Source: Rhizobium sp. CB3090 (GTDB taxonomy: Bacteria > Pseudomonadota > Alphaproteobacteria > Rhizobiales > Rhizobiaceae). Taken from it: a stretch of 64,000 nt of DNA. The translations under genes were made by a program, and so were the position numbers. The notes under the pieces were generated by a model, which had not been told where the DNA came from, made no database searches, and was given only the letters and a program-made list of their open reading frames with translations. Shown piece by piece: positions 16,441 to 26,124 of this stretch (the stretch's first letter is position 1; the number at the start of each line of letters is the position of its first letter). The DNA is taken from assembly GCF_029714285.1 (NCBI RefSeq), contig NZ_CP121662.1:186001-250000 (forward strand), written 5' to 3'.

Positions 16441-17933
16441 GATTTCGGCGCCAGGCAGCTCGGCGAGAGATGATACGCGTAGAGCGTTCTGCCTTTCATG
16501 TTGCCGAAGTCCGGCGACCAGCTTTTGATGAGTTCCGATTTGCCCGCAGTGCAATCGAACCGTTCGTCGTCGATATAAAGCACATCATCGGTCACTGCCG
16601 ATGGCAGCGAGAAATTCTGCTCGTAATAGCTCTTCGGGAAACCGCCGGAGTTGCGGGCATAGATATGATAGGGCTTGCCCTTCAGCGTATAGAAGAGATC
16701 GGCGAGAATATCGCGGTTATCGGCAACGATGGTTGAGACATTCGCCTGGGCGGCGATGTCGGCGATCTCCAAGCTGATGGCGCTGCGGCCGACATAGCGC
16801 TTCATGACCAGATCGCCGTTCGGCTGCTTGATGTCATAGGCAAACACGGTCAGAACCGGCAGCAGGAACGCGACCACTGAGCCGATGATCAGCGAGACGG
16901 CAAGCCCCTTCTTCGTCAGGCGATAGAGCAGCCAGACGGCAAGGATGGTGCCGGCGGAATAGGCGGTAACTGCCCAATTGGCATAGGCCTTGGCAAACAG
17001 GGCCTGCAGCGTAATCAATGCTATGACCGGGATCGAGAGCCAAACAAGCAGCTTTTCCCTGTCGTCGCTTTGACCGCGGATCATCCGCCATGCGGCCCAG
17101 AGCATGCCGTAGAAAATGACAGGACCGACAACGCCGAATTGCGCGCCGAGGAATCCGAGCGCGCCGAGCAGATGCTTCATAAAACCGCCGCCGTTTCCTT
17201 CGCCGTTCCAGTGGGCAATGCTTTCGGTATGGCGCACCGTCGCCGCATCATGGGCGAAATTCCACCAGAGATTCGGGGAAACGACGATCGCGCCGGCGAT
17301 GGCGGCGATAAGCACGTCCCGCCAGGCAATGCGTGCCGAACGCAGTGTCAGCATGGCAAGGCCGACGCCCGGCAGTAGGAAAAGCACCGAATATTTCGTC
17401 AGGAAGGCGATCCCGAGGCTGACGCCGAGGATCACCGCCTCGATGATCGAGGAGCGCTTGGTAAGGCCGAGAAAAGCCCAGATGGCAATGGTGACGAACA
17501 GGATTTGGATCGTGTCTGTCGACATCAGCACGGCCGAAAGCGAGGCTGCCGGCAGGGTGACGAAGATCACGCCGACCCAAGGCTCGATCTCCCGCCCGGC
17601 TTCCCCTTCGATCAGCCGCCGCGTCGTGCGCATCAGCATCAGGGCAGTGGCGAGATGGAAGAGAGGCGCGGAAACGCGGATCCAGAAGGTCGAGTCCGAC
17701 CCCGATATCGCATTGAAGAAGCGAACGACCCAGGCGATGACCGGCGGCTTGGAATAATAACCGAAGTCGAGGTTCTGGCCCCAGAACCAATATTGCGCCT
17801 CGTCGACGAAGAGATCCGTCCTATTGAAGACCAGCATCACCACGCGCCAAAGCGTGACGCCGAAGATGATTGCAAGAGCAAGCCGCAGTGAAAGTGTCTG
17901 GTGGCTCGTTTCGGAATAGGTGGTGTCGGACAT
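16437..17933 (-). CDS. Membrane glycosyltransferase, GT39/ArnT-like family
   Basis: A 498-residue polytopic protein of the PMT/ArnT class, which moves sugars from a polyprenyl-phosphate donor to lipid A, protein or other acceptors on the periplasmic side. After the first helix comes the signature FVDEAQYWFWGQNLDFGYYS, where the Asp-Glu pair is catalytic in the family, followed by KPPVIAWVVRF. About ten more hydrophobic segments precede a C-terminal periplasmic domain. ATG 17933 is preferred over TTG 17936. Single gene, convergent with the XRE gene. The acceptor is unknown; proximity to the motility island is not evidence for flagellin as substrate, because the active site faces the periplasm. 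Confidence 0.87.
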   Translation of the reverse strand: MSDTTYSETSHQTLSLRLALAIIFGVTLWRVVMLVFNRTDLFVDEAQYWFWGQNLDFGYYSKPPVIAWVVRFFNAISGSDSTFWIRVSAPLFHLATALMLMRTTRRLIEGEAGREIEPWVGVIFVTLPAASLSAVLMSTDTIQILFVTIAIWAFLGLTKRSSIIEAVILGVSLGIAFLTKYSVLFLLPGVGLAMLTLRSARIAWRDVLIAAIAGAIVVSPNLWWNFAHDAATVRHTESIAHWNGEGNGGGFMKHLLGALGFLGAQFGVVGPVIFYGMLWAAWRMIRGQSDDREKLLVWLSIPVIALITLQALFAKAYANWAVTAYSAGTILAVWLLYRLTKKGLAVSLIIGSVVAFLLPVLTVFAYDIKQPNGDLVMKRYVGRSAISLEIADIAAQANVSTIVADNRDILADLFYTLKGKPYHIYARNSGGFPKSYYEQNFSLPSAVTDDVLYIDDERFDCTAGKSELIKSWSPDFGNMKGRTLYAYHLSPSCLAPKS

Positions 17934-18086
17934 CAACAGGTCGATCTCGGTGCCGGGTCGTCAGGCTTCATACGGAACTATCGAGCCCGACGCTAGCTCT
18001 GGCAGAGAGACGATGGCAAAAACGCAGGCCCATGCCGCATGTAAAGCGTCTTTAGAAGAGATTTGTGTCGCCTATAGGCGGGATTC

Positions 18087-18200
18087 TCAGAGCACGCGCG
18101 GAGCGCTTTTGCTGCGTGCCTCTTCGATGAGGCTTAGGAACACGAAGGCAGCAAGCGTCATACCGGCCGTCAGCGAAGCAGTCAAACCAAGAACAATCAT
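18087..18200 (-). CDS. Putative 37-residue single-span membrane peptide
   Basis: A short frame starting MIVLGLTASLTAGMTLAAFV continues with FLSLIEEARSKSAPRVL and stops. It has a hydrophobic stretch of about 23 residues then a short charged tail, the usual look of a small membrane protein. A GGAGAG ribosome site lies six bases before ATG 18200. It stands alone in a 670-base gap between the glycosyltransferase gene (same strand) and the divergent che operon. No known family recognised. Confidence 0.5.
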   Translation of the reverse strand: MIVLGLTASLTAGMTLAAFVFLSLIEEARSKSAPRVL

Positions 18201-18601
18201 TGCTCTCTCCGTATCGACATCGAAGGTGTCTCTACTTAGCGGTTTAGAATATGGAGCTTGCCTGTGACTTGTGGTGACTGTGGTTTTTACTCAAAACGAC
18301 CGCCGACAGAAATCGAACCGCAGATAGTTTAAATCAAAACGGGATAGCTGCCTGGACTTATTAACCTTCAAGCAAGGAATTAACCATAAACATTGGACTC
18401 GCACGTCGGAATGGGAAAACTGTCACTCGTTCTCACCAGGCATGAAGCCGCCCCGTCGTACCGGGTCAGATCCGGTATCCATGTCATCAAACGGTCCGAA
18501 CAGGTTTTGATGAACGAGCGAGCTTCAGCGTCCCGGTCGATAAACCGGCGGCGACGTGCACCTGTCCTCGTCTCTTCATCGCGTCTGAGCCGGATCATTC
18601 A
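18201..18601. promoter_or_regulatory. Leader and promoter region of the che operon
   Basis: A 401-base stretch without a convincing gene between the small membrane peptide and icpA. Frames that cross it overlap icpA out of phase or have Arg-rich, non-protein-like composition. It contains the flagellin-type element at 18439-18485, which places the operon's transcription start or leader here. The apparent leader to icpA is at least 117 bases long. Confidence 0.5.
18439..18485 (+). promoter_or_regulatory. Flagellin-type upstream element, che operon copy
   Basis: Begins GGCATGAAGCCGCCCCGTC and contains two CCGG blocks (18461-18464 and 18472-18475, seven bases apart) that, with flanking A and T, form an ACCGG/CCGGT hairpin, then ATGTC. 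The same layout precedes all four flagellin genes in this window. Here it lies about 117 bases before the first possible icpA start, further than in the flagellin genes (27 to 37 bases from the element end). Confidence 0.6.
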
Positions 18602-20296
18602 GTGGTTTCGCCGGCATTATTTACGCCCGGCAGCTCGGTGGGGACGATTTTGGCGCAGGATTCGCCGTCAGATCAGGCAGGACGGGCGCAGGCAGGCAGC
18701 CTTCGCGACCGCTTGCGTTTTGCTGGTCTCGATGCCGAGCAATGCGAAATCGTGCGCCGTAACCGGCCGATGCTGGACGCGCATCTGAAAGCCGGCCTGC
18801 GCGATCTCTTCCATCGCCTTCAGACTTTTCCGGACGCTGCCCGCAATTTTAACAGCGAAAGCCAGCTCGAACGGCTGCAGGACCTGCAATCCTCGCACTG
18901 GGGCGTGCTGACGGACGCCCGTTTCGACAGTCTCTATGCCGAGCGCGTCAAGGTTCTCTCCGATACCGAAAGCAAGATGGGGCTCGACCCGCGCTGGCAC
19001 GTCGCCGGTCATGGCGTGGTGCTGGAGCATGTTCTCGCCGGTATCGTCGAGGAGATGGGCGGCCGCGCCATCCTGCCCGGCACCAAACGCCGCGCCCGTG
19101 AAATGGGCGAGCTGATCACGGCTGCCGTCCGCCTCGTCATGGTCGACGTCGAAATCGCCGTGTCCTTGCGCTTCAACGAGCTGCGGCTCAGCCATCAGCG
19201 GGCGCTTGCCGAACAGCGGAGCTCCGATCATGCCGAAGCTGTCGGTCTCTTTGCCGATGTCATTCGCAGCCTCGCGGAGCGTGATCTGACCGTCCGTCTA
19301 CCCGCGAACGGCCCGGAGGCCTATGCCGACCTGGCCCAGGCGCTGAATGCTGCTCTGGATGACATCCAACAGCAATTTGCGGCGCTGTCCGGCAGGGTGC
19401 AGGCGGCCGACGCGGCGGCGGATGCGATCGCGCGCGATTCCCGCTCCCTTGCCCAGAATTCCCTGCAGCAATCCCATGGGCTTGCTGCATCGGCAAAGCA
19501 ACTCGCCGAACTGGCGGATCAGGTTCGCAGCAATGCGGCGAGCACCCGGTCGGCCGAGCGCGCCGCCGCATCCACCCGTGTTGCGGCCGAGGACAGCGGC
19601 CGGGTCGTCGGTCAGGCAATTTCCGCGATGGCCGATATCGAAACGTCGGCGGAAAAGATCGGCCAGATCATCGGCGTCATCGACGAGATCGCTTTCCAGA
19701 CCAATCTGCTGGCGCTCAATGCCGGTATCGAAGCCGCGCGCGCCGGCGACAGCGGCCGCGGCTTTGCCGTCGTCGCCCAGGAAGTCCGCGCGCTTGCCCA
19801 ACGCTCCGCCGATGCCGCCCGCGAGATCAAGGTGCTGGTGACGGGCACCAAGGCACAGGTCGATGCCGGCGTGCAGATGGTCGGCCGCACACAGGAGGCG
19901 ATCGGCGGCATCGTTCGCCAGGTAACCGATATCAACGATGCCATTTCCGGCATTGCAGCCGCCACCGATGAGCAGGCAGCCGGCCTGCGCACGGTGACGA
20001 CAGACATCGGCGGCTTCGGCGAACGCGCCGCTGCCACCGAAAGCCTTGCCCGTCGCTCGAACGAAGGCGCGGATCATCTTCATACCGTCATCCTCGACCT
20101 CGGCCAGACGATCCGCGAATTCCGCCTTGAGCGCGAGCGTCGCCATGCGGCTGTGCAGCGCCCGGTGACTGCCGTGCAACGTTTGCCGGTCGCCCAGCGC
20201 GACGAAGGGTTTGCAGGGCGTGACGAGGACAGCGCCGCCGAATTCGATTTTCCGCTTCGCAGGGCCGGGTTTGGAGGCGAACGGAATGCTTACTGA
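18602..20296 (+). CDS. icpA: Soluble globin-fold chemoreceptor IcpA
   Basis: A cytoplasmic methyl-accepting-type receptor without membrane segments, up to 564 residues. Residues ~35-190 form a protoglobin-like sensor (the text SSHWGVLTDARFDSLYAERV matches the globin-coupled sensor fold). A HAMP-like linker is followed by a receptor signalling domain whose tip reads IDEIAFQTNLLALNAGIEAA, the CheA/CheW contact site. There is no C-terminal CheR/CheB-binding pentapeptide. The start is uncertain: GTG 18602 is the first in-frame choice, but TTG 18650 has a GGGGA site ahead. In S. meliloti and R. leguminosarum icpA heads the che operon and serves energy taxis. The expected proximal His of the globin appears to be Glu123. 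Confidence 0.88.
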   Translation: MVSPALFTPGSSVGTILAQDSPSDQAGRAQAGSLRDRLRFAGLDAEQCEIVRRNRPMLDAHLKAGLRDLFHRLQTFPDAARNFNSESQLERLQDLQSSHWGVLTDARFDSLYAERVKVLSDTESKMGLDPRWHVAGHGVVLEHVLAGIVEEMGGRAILPGTKRRAREMGELITAAVRLVMVDVEIAVSLRFNELRLSHQRALAEQRSSDHAEAVGLFADVIRSLAERDLTVRLPANGPEAYADLAQALNAALDDIQQQFAALSGRVQAADAAADAIARDSRSLAQNSLQQSHGLAASAKQLAELADQVRSNAASTRSAERAAASTRVAAEDSGRVVGQAISAMADIETSAEKIGQIIGVIDEIAFQTNLLALNAGIEAARAGDSGRGFAVVAQEVRALAQRSADAAREIKVLVTGTKAQVDAGVQMVGRTQEAIGGIVRQVTDINDAISGIAAATDEQAAGLRTVTTDIGGFGERAAATESLARRSNEGADHLHTVILDLGQTIREFRLERERRHAAVQRPVTAVQRLPVAQRDEGFAGRDEDSAAEFDFPLRRAGFGGERNAY

Positions 20297-20358
20297 CATC
20301 TCTATTTTATGCGCATGCGGGCTGTGTGACCCGATTTCAGGCAACAAGGAATAAAGCG

Positions 20359-20655
20359 ATGCCGAGCAGGAAGGGCGAAAAGACAATCAGTCTGGCTGCG
20401 GTGCTGGACCTCAATGAAGCCTCGACGCTTCGCGGCAAGTTGATGGGGCTGCGCGGCAGCAACGTCGTGATCGATGCATCCGGCGTCGAGAGGATCGGGG
20501 CCTTGTGCGTCCAGGTCATCATGGCCGCCGCCAAGACTTGGAATGAAGACAAGCTGTCCTTCACCTTTTCGAAGGTATCGGACGCATTTCAAAAAACGAT
20601 GCAGTTGATCGGCGTGGACATCGATCACCTGCTTGCCAAGGAGATCCGGCAATGA
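20359..20655 (+). CDS. cheS: CheS, STAS-like partner of CheA
   Basis: A 98-residue protein in the position of the second gene of the rhizobial che operon. In S. meliloti the product, CheS (97 residues), binds CheA and makes CheY1 lose its phosphate faster. The sequence looks like a STAS fold: VLDLNEASTLRGKLM, then NVVIDASGVERIGALCVQVI, where anti-anti-sigma proteins have a phosphorylatable Ser and this one has Gly-Ala. ATG 20359 is chosen for its AAGGA site; GTG 20326 would add 11 residues. Its stop overlaps the cheY1 start by four bases. Confidence 0.85.
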   Translation: MPSRKGEKTISLAAVLDLNEASTLRGKLMGLRGSNVVIDASGVERIGALCVQVIMAAAKTWNEDKLSFTFSKVSDAFQKTMQLIGVDIDHLLAKEIRQ

Positions 20656-21017
20656 AGAAAAAAGTACTGACCGTGGATGATTCACGGACGATTCGAAACA
20701 TGCTTCTCGTCACCCTCAATAACGCTGGCTTCGAGACCATCCAGGCCGAAGACGGTGTCGAGGGTCTCGAGGTTTTGGAGGAAGCCAATCCCGACGTCAT
20801 CGTCACCGACATCAACATGCCTCGCCTTGATGGCTTCGGCTTCATCGAGGGCGTGCGCCGCAACGACAAGTACCGGGCCATCCCGATCCTGGTGCTGACG
20901 ACCGAAAGCGACGCTGAAAAGAAGAACCGTGCCCGCCAGGCTGGGGCGACGGGCTGGATCGTCAAACCCTTCGATCCCGCCAAACTGATCGATGCCATCG
21001 AGCGTGTAACCGCTTAA
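20652..21017 (+). CDS. cheY1: Response regulator CheY1 (phosphate sink)
   Basis: A 121-residue single-domain receiver. The acidic pair is at residues 9-10 (VDDS), the phosphoacceptor is Asp53 (VTDINMP), the switch Thr is in VLTTES (83-84) and the conserved Lys is Lys105 (IVKPF). In the rhizobial system CheY1 takes phosphate back from CheA and does not drive the motor. It overlaps cheS by ATGA, indicating coupled translation, and is followed 15 bases later by cheA. Confidence 0.93.
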   Translation: MKKKVLTVDDSRTIRNMLLVTLNNAGFETIQAEDGVEGLEVLEEANPDVIVTDINMPRLDGFGFIEGVRRNDKYRAIPILVLTTESDAEKKNRARQAGATGWIVKPFDPAKLIDAIERVTA

Positions 21018-21032
21018 ACAGGATCTGTTCCT

Positions 21033-23318
21033 ATGGATATGAACGAAATCAAAGAGATTTTCTTCCAGGAGTGCGAGGAGCAGCTCGCCGAACTGGAATC
21101 CGGTCTCCTGAAAATGAATGATGGCGACCGGGATCCGGAAACCGTCAACGCTGTCTTCCGTGCCGTTCATTCCATCAAGGGTGGGGCAGGGGCTTTCGGT
21201 CTGGATGACCTTGTCGCCTTTGCCCACGTCTTCGAGACCACGCTCGATTGTGTTCGATCCAACAAACTGGAGCCGACCCAGGATGTCCTGAAGGTCATGC
21301 TCAAGGCCGCCGACGTTCTGGCTGACCTGACCAATGCCGCCCGTGACGGCGGCAGCGTCGATCAGGCCCGCAGCAAGGGCCTGGTCAAGGAACTGGAAGC
21401 GCTGGCCCACGGCGAATTGCCGTCTGCATCGGCTGCCGCCGAAGCCGCGCCGAAGCCCGCAGCACCGGCCCCGACCGCCGTCAAAGCCGCGCCCGCCCCA
21501 ACGGATGACAGCGGCTTTCAGCCGATCCCCTTCAGCTTCGACGATGATTTCGGTGGCGACGAAGCGCCTGCGGGCATGCCGGAATACGAAGTCAGCTTCA
21601 AGCCGCGCTCCGATCTCTACGCCAAGGGCAACGATGCCACGCTGTTGCTGCGCGATCTCTCGCGCGTCGGCGAGATGAGCATCCATTGCAACATGGACGC
21701 CCTGCCGGGCCTCGATCAGCTCGACCCTGAGGGCGCCTATTTCAACTGGACGATTTCGATCAAGACGGACAAGGGTGAAGACGCCATCCGCACGGTCTTC
21801 GAATTCGCCGAATGGGATTGCGAGCTCGATATCCGGCGAATCGAAGACGCCACTGCCGGCAGCGATGAAGAACTGCCGATGGTCCCTGTGCCCTTCGATC
21901 TCTCCGTTCTCGACGGCGACGAACAGGCTGTCGAAACTCCCGCGGAAGCGCCGAAGCCGAAAAGCGATGCGGCTGTCGCCGTTGCCGCCGCTGAAACGGC
22001 AAGCAATGTCACGCAGCTTGCCGCTGCCGCCGCTCGTGTCGAGAAGAAGGAAGCCGCGGCAGCCGCCGCCGCCGCCAATGCCGCTGCGCAGAACAATGCC
22101 GCCGCCGGCGCCGGCCAGACCATCCGCGTCGATCTCGACCGTGTCGACCGGCTGATCAACCTCGTCGGCGAGCTCGTCATCAACCAGGCGATGCTGTCGC
22201 AGAGCGTCATCGAGAATGACAATAACGGCGCATCGTCGATCAATATGGGCCTCGAGGAGCTGCAGCAGCTCACCCGCGAGATCCAGGACAGCGTCATGGC
22301 GATCCGCGCGCAGCCGGTGAAGCCGGTCTTCCAGCGCATGTCGCGCATCGTCCGTGAAATCGCCGATATGACCGGCAAGTCGATCCGCCTGATCACCGAA
22401 GGCGAAAACACCGAAGTCGACAAGACGGTCATCGACAAGCTGGCTGAGCCGCTGACCCACATGATCCGCAACGCCGTCGACCACGGCGTCGAAACCCCGG
22501 AAAAGCGCACGGCGCTCGGCAAGAACCCGGAGGGCACGGTTCGCCTGACGGCAAAGCACCGCTCCGGCCGTATCCTGATCGAACTCGCCGACGACGGCGC
22601 CGGCATCAATCGCGAAAAGGTGCGCCAGAAGGCGATCGACAACGATCTGATCCCCGCCGATGCCAACCTCTCGGACGAGGAGATCGACAACCTGATCTTC
22701 CTGCCGGGCTTCTCGACGGCCGATAAGATCTCCGACATTTCCGGCCGCGGCGTCGGTATGGACGTCGTCAAGCGCTCGATCCAAGCACTCGGCGGCCGCA
22801 TCAATATCAGCTCGAAGCCGGGACACGGCTCTGTGTTCACCATGAGCTTGCCGCTGACGCTTGCCGTCCTCGACGGCATGGTGGTGACGGTAGCCGGCCA
22901 GACGTTGGTCGTGCCGCTCACCGCAATCGTCGAGACCCTGCAGCCGGAAGCCTCCGCGATCCATTCCTTCGGCGCCAACCACCGCCTGATCTCGATCCGC
23001 AACAGCTTCTGCCCGCTGGTCGATGTCGGCCGCATCCTGAACTTCCGCGCCACACAGGCCAATCCGGTCGAAGGCGTCGCGCTGCTGGTGGAATCGGAAG
23101 GCGGCGGACAGCGCGCTCTGATGGTCGATGCCATCCAGGGCCAGCGCCAGGTCGTCATCAAGAGCCTCGAAGCGAACTATACGCATGTTCCCGGCATTGC
23201 CGCCGCGACCATCCTGGGTGATGGGCGCGTTGCTCTGATCCTCGACGTCGATGCCGTGGTCGGCGCCTCCCGAGGGCAGTCGCTGAAGGCTGAAATGTCA
23301 TACGCAGCAGCAGGTTGA
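21033..23318 (+). CDS. cheA: Chemotaxis histidine kinase CheA
   Basis: A 761-residue cytoplasmic kinase that passes receptor signals to CheY1, CheY2 and CheB. The Hpt domain has the phosphorylated His46 in [16 protein letters not shown] Pro/Ala-rich linker leads to a CheY-binding-like region (about 190-280), then an extremely Ala-rich linker (about 315-355). The dimerisation domain follows, then the ATP-binding domain with N box [13 protein letters not shown]1 box DDGAGIN and G2 box [10 protein letters not shown], and a CheW-like domain at the C-terminus. The order is standard for class-I CheA. It sits four bases before cheW in the same operon. Confidence 0.96.
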   Translation: MDMNEIKEIFFQECEEQLAELESGLLKMNDGDRDPETVNAVFRAVHSIKGGAGAFGLDDLVAFAHVFETTLDCVRSNKLEPTQDVLKVMLKAADVLADLTNAARDGGSVDQARSKGLVKELEALAHGELPSASAAAEAAPKPAAPAPTAVKAAPAPTDDSGFQPIPFSFDDDFGGDEAPAGMPEYEVSFKPRSDLYAKGNDATLLLRDLSRVGEMSIHCNMDALPGLDQLDPEGAYFNWTISIKTDKGEDAIRTVFEFAEWDCELDIRRIEDATAGSDEELPMVPVPFDLSVLDGDEQAVETPAEAPKPKSDAAVAVAAAETASNVTQLAAAAARVEKKEAAAAAAAANAAAQNNAAAGAGQTIRVDLDRVDRLINLVGELVINQAMLSQSVIENDNNGASSINMGLEELQQLTREIQDSVMAIRAQPVKPVFQRMSRIVREIADMTGKSIRLITEGENTEVDKTVIDKLAEPLTHMIRNAVDHGVETPEKRTALGKNPEGTVRLTAKHRSGRILIELADDGAGINREKVRQKAIDNDLIPADANLSDEEIDNLIFLPGFSTADKISDISGRGVGMDVVKRSIQALGGRINISSKPGHGSVFTMSLPLTLAVLDGMVVTVAGQTLVVPLTAIVETLQPEASAIHSFGANHRLISIRNSFCPLVDVGRILNFRATQANPVEGVALLVESEGGGQRALMVDAIQGQRQVVIKSLEANYTHVPGIAAATILGDGRVALILDVDAVVGASRGQSLKAEMSYAAAG

Positions 23319-23322
23319 GCCT

Positions 23323-23790
23323 ATGTCCTACGCCGTCAAGAACCTGACCCAGGGTGCCCGTGAGCTGATTGCCTTCCGCATCGGCGATCAGGAGTTCTGC
23401 GTCGATATCATGTCGGTTCGTGAAATCCGCGGCTGGACGCCGGCGACGGCCATGCCGCATGCGCCGGCCCATGTCCTTGGTATTATCAACCTGCGCGGCG
23501 CCGTCTTGCCGATCGTCGATCTCTCAGCCCGTCTCGGCATGAAGCGCGCCGAGCCGACCGCGCGCCATGTGATCATCGTGGCGCAGGTCAAGCGCAAGGT
23601 CGTCGGCCTGCTGGTCGACGCCGTGTCCGATATTCTGACGGTAACCGACGACAATATTCAGCCTACGCCGGAAGTGTCTTCCGACTATGAGCGGCAGTTC
23701 GCGCGCGGCATCCTGGCGATCGACCGGCGCATGATCTGCCTTATCGAACTCGAAACCCTGTTCCCGGACAGCGAAAGCGAAGCTGCATGA
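23323..23790 (+). CDS. cheW: Chemotaxis coupling protein CheW
   Basis: A 155-residue adaptor linking CheA to receptors. The sequence [21 protein letters not shown] starts the CheW double-barrel fold, with [18 protein letters not shown] as the family hallmark in the middle and [14 protein letters not shown] at the end. Its stop overlaps the start of cheR (ATGA), as expected in a tightly coupled operon. The short N-terminal leader is normal for rhizobial CheW. Confidence 0.95.
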   Translation: MSYAVKNLTQGARELIAFRIGDQEFCVDIMSVREIRGWTPATAMPHAPAHVLGIINLRGAVLPIVDLSARLGMKRAEPTARHVIIVAQVKRKVVGLLVDAVSDILTVTDDNIQPTPEVSSDYERQFARGILAIDRRMICLIELETLFPDSESEAA

Positions 23791-24695
23791 GCATGATGGG
23801 AGCGACAGATTTCAGGGCATCCCCGGACGAGGTGCTGGCCAGCGGCGAATATCCGCTGACCCGGCGCGATCTTTCCGAAATTGCCGCCATGATCTACTCG
23901 GACGCCGGAATTTCTCTCAACGAGACCAAAGCCTCGCTGGTCTATTCGCGGTTGTCGAAGCATATCCGCGCGCTGGGCTTGCCGGGCTTTCGCGATTATT
24001 GCCTGCTGGTCTCCTCGCCGGCGGGGGCGGCGGCGCGGCGCGAGATGCTGTCGCATCTGACGACGAATTTCACCCGCTTTTTCCGCGAGAACCATCATTT
24101 CGATCATCTGCGCGACGAGGTTCTCCCCGGCCTTCTGGCGCGCGCCAAGGGTGGTGGCCGTGTTCGCATCTGGTCGGCAGCCTGCTCCGACGGACAGGAG
24201 CCCTATTCCATAGCGCTCACGGTTCTGTCGCTGCTGCCGAATGCCGCCGATTTCGATTTCAAGATTCTGGCGACGGATATCGATCCGAAGATCCTCGGCC
24301 TTGCGCGCGCGGGCGCCTATGACGAGACTTCGCTCGAAACGGTGTCGCCTGCCATGCGCAAGCAATGGTTCCAGGAAGTCGATATCCAGGGACGCCGCAA
24401 GTTCCAGATCGACGATCGCGTCAAACGGTTGATCACCTTCAACGAGTTGAACCTGATGGCGCAATGGCCGTTCAAGGGCATGTTCGACGTCATCTTCTGC
24501 CGCAACGTCGTCATCTATTTCGACGAGCCGACGCAGACGAAGATCTGGTCTCGCTTCGCCGGCCTGCTGCCGGAGAGCGGCCATCTCTATATCGGTCATT
24601 CCGAGCGTGTCTCCGGCGAGGCCAAGCACATCTTCGACAATATTGGCATCACTACCTATCGCCGTCTTGCCAATGCGACCGGGAGGAAAGCATGA
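23787..24695 (+). CDS. cheR: Chemoreceptor methyltransferase CheR
   Basis: A 302-residue S-adenosylmethionine-dependent enzyme that methylates receptor Glu residues for adaptation. The N-terminal helical domain ends near [14 protein letters not shown], followed by the cofactor motif [17 protein letters not shown] and, later, [18 protein letters not shown], both diagnostic. ATG 23787 overlaps the cheW stop; a second ATG lies at 23793. The C-terminus overlaps cheB by four bases. Confidence 0.95.
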   Translation: MSMMGATDFRASPDEVLASGEYPLTRRDLSEIAAMIYSDAGISLNETKASLVYSRLSKHIRALGLPGFRDYCLLVSSPAGAAARREMLSHLTTNFTRFFRENHHFDHLRDEVLPGLLARAKGGGRVRIWSAACSDGQEPYSIALTVLSLLPNAADFDFKILATDIDPKILGLARAGAYDETSLETVSPAMRKQWFQEVDIQGRRKFQIDDRVKRLITFNELNLMAQWPFKGMFDVIFCRNVVIYFDEPTQTKIWSRFAGLLPESGHLYIGHSERVSGEAKHIFDNIGITTYRRLANATGRKA

Positions 24696-25735
24696 GCGCT
24701 CCCGCCCGTGTTCTTGTCGTCGATGACTCCGCCACCATGCGCGGCCTGATCACAGCCGTCCTGCGTTCCGATCCGGAGGTCGACGTCATCGGCCAGGCCG
24801 GCGACGCCATGGAAGCGCGCGCTGCGATCAAGGCGCTCAATCCCGACGTGGTCACGCTCGATATCGAGATGCCGAACATGAACGGTCTCGATTTCCTCGA
24901 AAAGATCATGACGCTCAGGCCCATGCCGGTCATCATGGTATCGACCATGACGCATCGCGGCGCCGAGGCGACCCTGGCAGCCCTTGAAATCGGCGCTTTC
25001 GATTGCGTCGGCAAGCCTGCTCCGGGCGAGCCGCGTCCTTTCGGCGATCTGGCGGAAAAGGTGAAGGCGGCCGCCCGTTCGCAGCGGCAATATACAAAGG
25101 CTGCCGCCGAGCATGCTCCGCCGCCCGCGGTCGCGGATTTCCGTGTCGGCCGCAAGATCGTCGCGATTGGTTCGTCCACCGGCGGCGTCGAAGCATTGAT
25201 CGCGGTCCTGCAGAAATTCCCGGCCAATTGCCCGCCGACCGTCATTACTCAACACATGCCGCCAAGCTTTACCCGTAGTTTTGCTGAACGGCTCAATCGC
25301 CTCTGTGCGCCCATGGTGCAGGAGGCGACCGATGGCGCACGGCTGGAAATCGGCAAAATCTACCTGGCGCCCGGCGGCGATCGGCATTTACAGGTCGCCA
25401 ATGCATCAGCGCCGCATTGCCGCCTGGTCGACCGCGGGCCTGTCAACGGCCACCGTCCTTCCGTGGATGTACTCTTCGATTCGGTTGCCGAGCTCGCCGG
25501 TCGCAACGCGGTCGGCGTCATCCTGACCGGCATGGGGCGCGACGGCGCCGCCGGCCTTCTCAAGATGCGCCACGCCGGCGCACGGACCATCGGCCAGAAT
25601 GAAAAGACCTGCGTGGTCTATGGGATGCCGAGGGTCGCATTCGAACTTGGTGCAGTCGAACAGCAGTTTCCGCTGAACGCCATTGGCGAGGAAATATTGA
25701 AAGTAACAGCCGCCCGCAAGGAAGGGAGCGAATAA
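24692..25735 (+). CDS. cheB: Chemoreceptor methylesterase/deamidase CheB
   Basis: A 347-residue two-domain enzyme that removes receptor methyl groups. The receiver domain has phosphoacceptor Asp57 ([11 protein letters not shown]); the esterase domain has the catalytic triad Ser162 (IGSSTGG), His188 (TQHMP) and Asp284 (GMGRDGAAG). ATG 24692 overlaps the cheR stop (ATGA) and has GGGAGGAAAG ahead, so a longer in-frame extension into cheR is rejected. Its TAA overlaps the cheY2 ATG by one base. Confidence 0.96.
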   Translation: MSAPARVLVVDDSATMRGLITAVLRSDPEVDVIGQAGDAMEARAAIKALNPDVVTLDIEMPNMNGLDFLEKIMTLRPMPVIMVSTMTHRGAEATLAALEIGAFDCVGKPAPGEPRPFGDLAEKVKAAARSQRQYTKAAAEHAPPPAVADFRVGRKIVAIGSSTGGVEALIAVLQKFPANCPPTVITQHMPPSFTRSFAERLNRLCAPMVQEATDGARLEIGKIYLAPGGDRHLQVANASAPHCRLVDRGPVNGHRPSVDVLFDSVAELAGRNAVGVILTGMGRDGAAGLLKMRHAGARTIGQNEKTCVVYGMPRVAFELGAVEQQFPLNAIGEEILKVTAARKEGSE

Positions 25736-26124
25736 TGTCTCTAGCGGAGAAAATCAAAGTTCTGATCGTCGACGATCAGGTCACCAGCCGTCTGTTGTTG
25801 AGCGACGCGCTGACGCAACTGGGTTTCAAGCAGATCACTGCTGCCGGTGACGGTGAGCAGGGCATGAAGATCATGGAGCAGCAGCCGCATCATCTGGTGA
25901 TCTCCGACTTCAACATGCCGAAGATGGATGGTCTCGGCCTGCTACAGGCCGTGCGCACCAATCCGACGACGAAGAAAGCGGCCTTTATCATTCTCACGGC
26001 GCAGGGCGACCGTGCGCTGGTGCAGAAGGCCGCCCAGCTCGGTGCCAACAACGTTCTCGCAAAGCCCTTCACCATTGAAAAGATGAAAGCGGCAATCGAG
26101 GCCGTGTTCGGAGCATTGAAATGA
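25735..26124 (+). CDS. cheY2: Response regulator CheY2 (motor control)
   Basis: A 129-residue receiver, the main motor-acting regulator of the rhizobial system, whose phosphorylated form slows rotation. Acidic residues at VDDQ (13-14), phosphoacceptor Asp58 (ISDFNMP), switch Thr in ILTAQGD and Lys in LAKPF are all present. It starts within the cheB stop (TAATG) and overlaps cheD by four bases. It is about as similar to CheY1 as ordinary receiver domains are to each other, so the two are not recent duplicates. Confidence 0.93.
   Translation: MSLAEKIKVLIVDDQVTSRLLLSDALTQLGFKQITAAGDGEQGMKIMEQQPHHLVISDFNMPKMDGLGLLQAVRTNPTTKKAAFIILTAQGDRALVQKAAQLGANNVLAKPFTIEKMKAAIEAVFGALK

Noticed and set aside
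18393..18788. Plus-strand frame overlapping the start of icpA
   Set aside because: Strongly Arg-rich and out of phase with the receptor; it also overlaps the regulatory element.
20682..23186. Long minus-strand frame opposite cheA
   Set aside because: Shadow of the cheA reading frame in GC-rich DNA; His/Arg/Asp-rich composition and no family features.
24365..24691. N-terminal extension of cheB into cheR
   Set aside because: The ATG at 24692 has a strong ribosome site and gives a normal CheB length; the extension is out-of-frame cheR.
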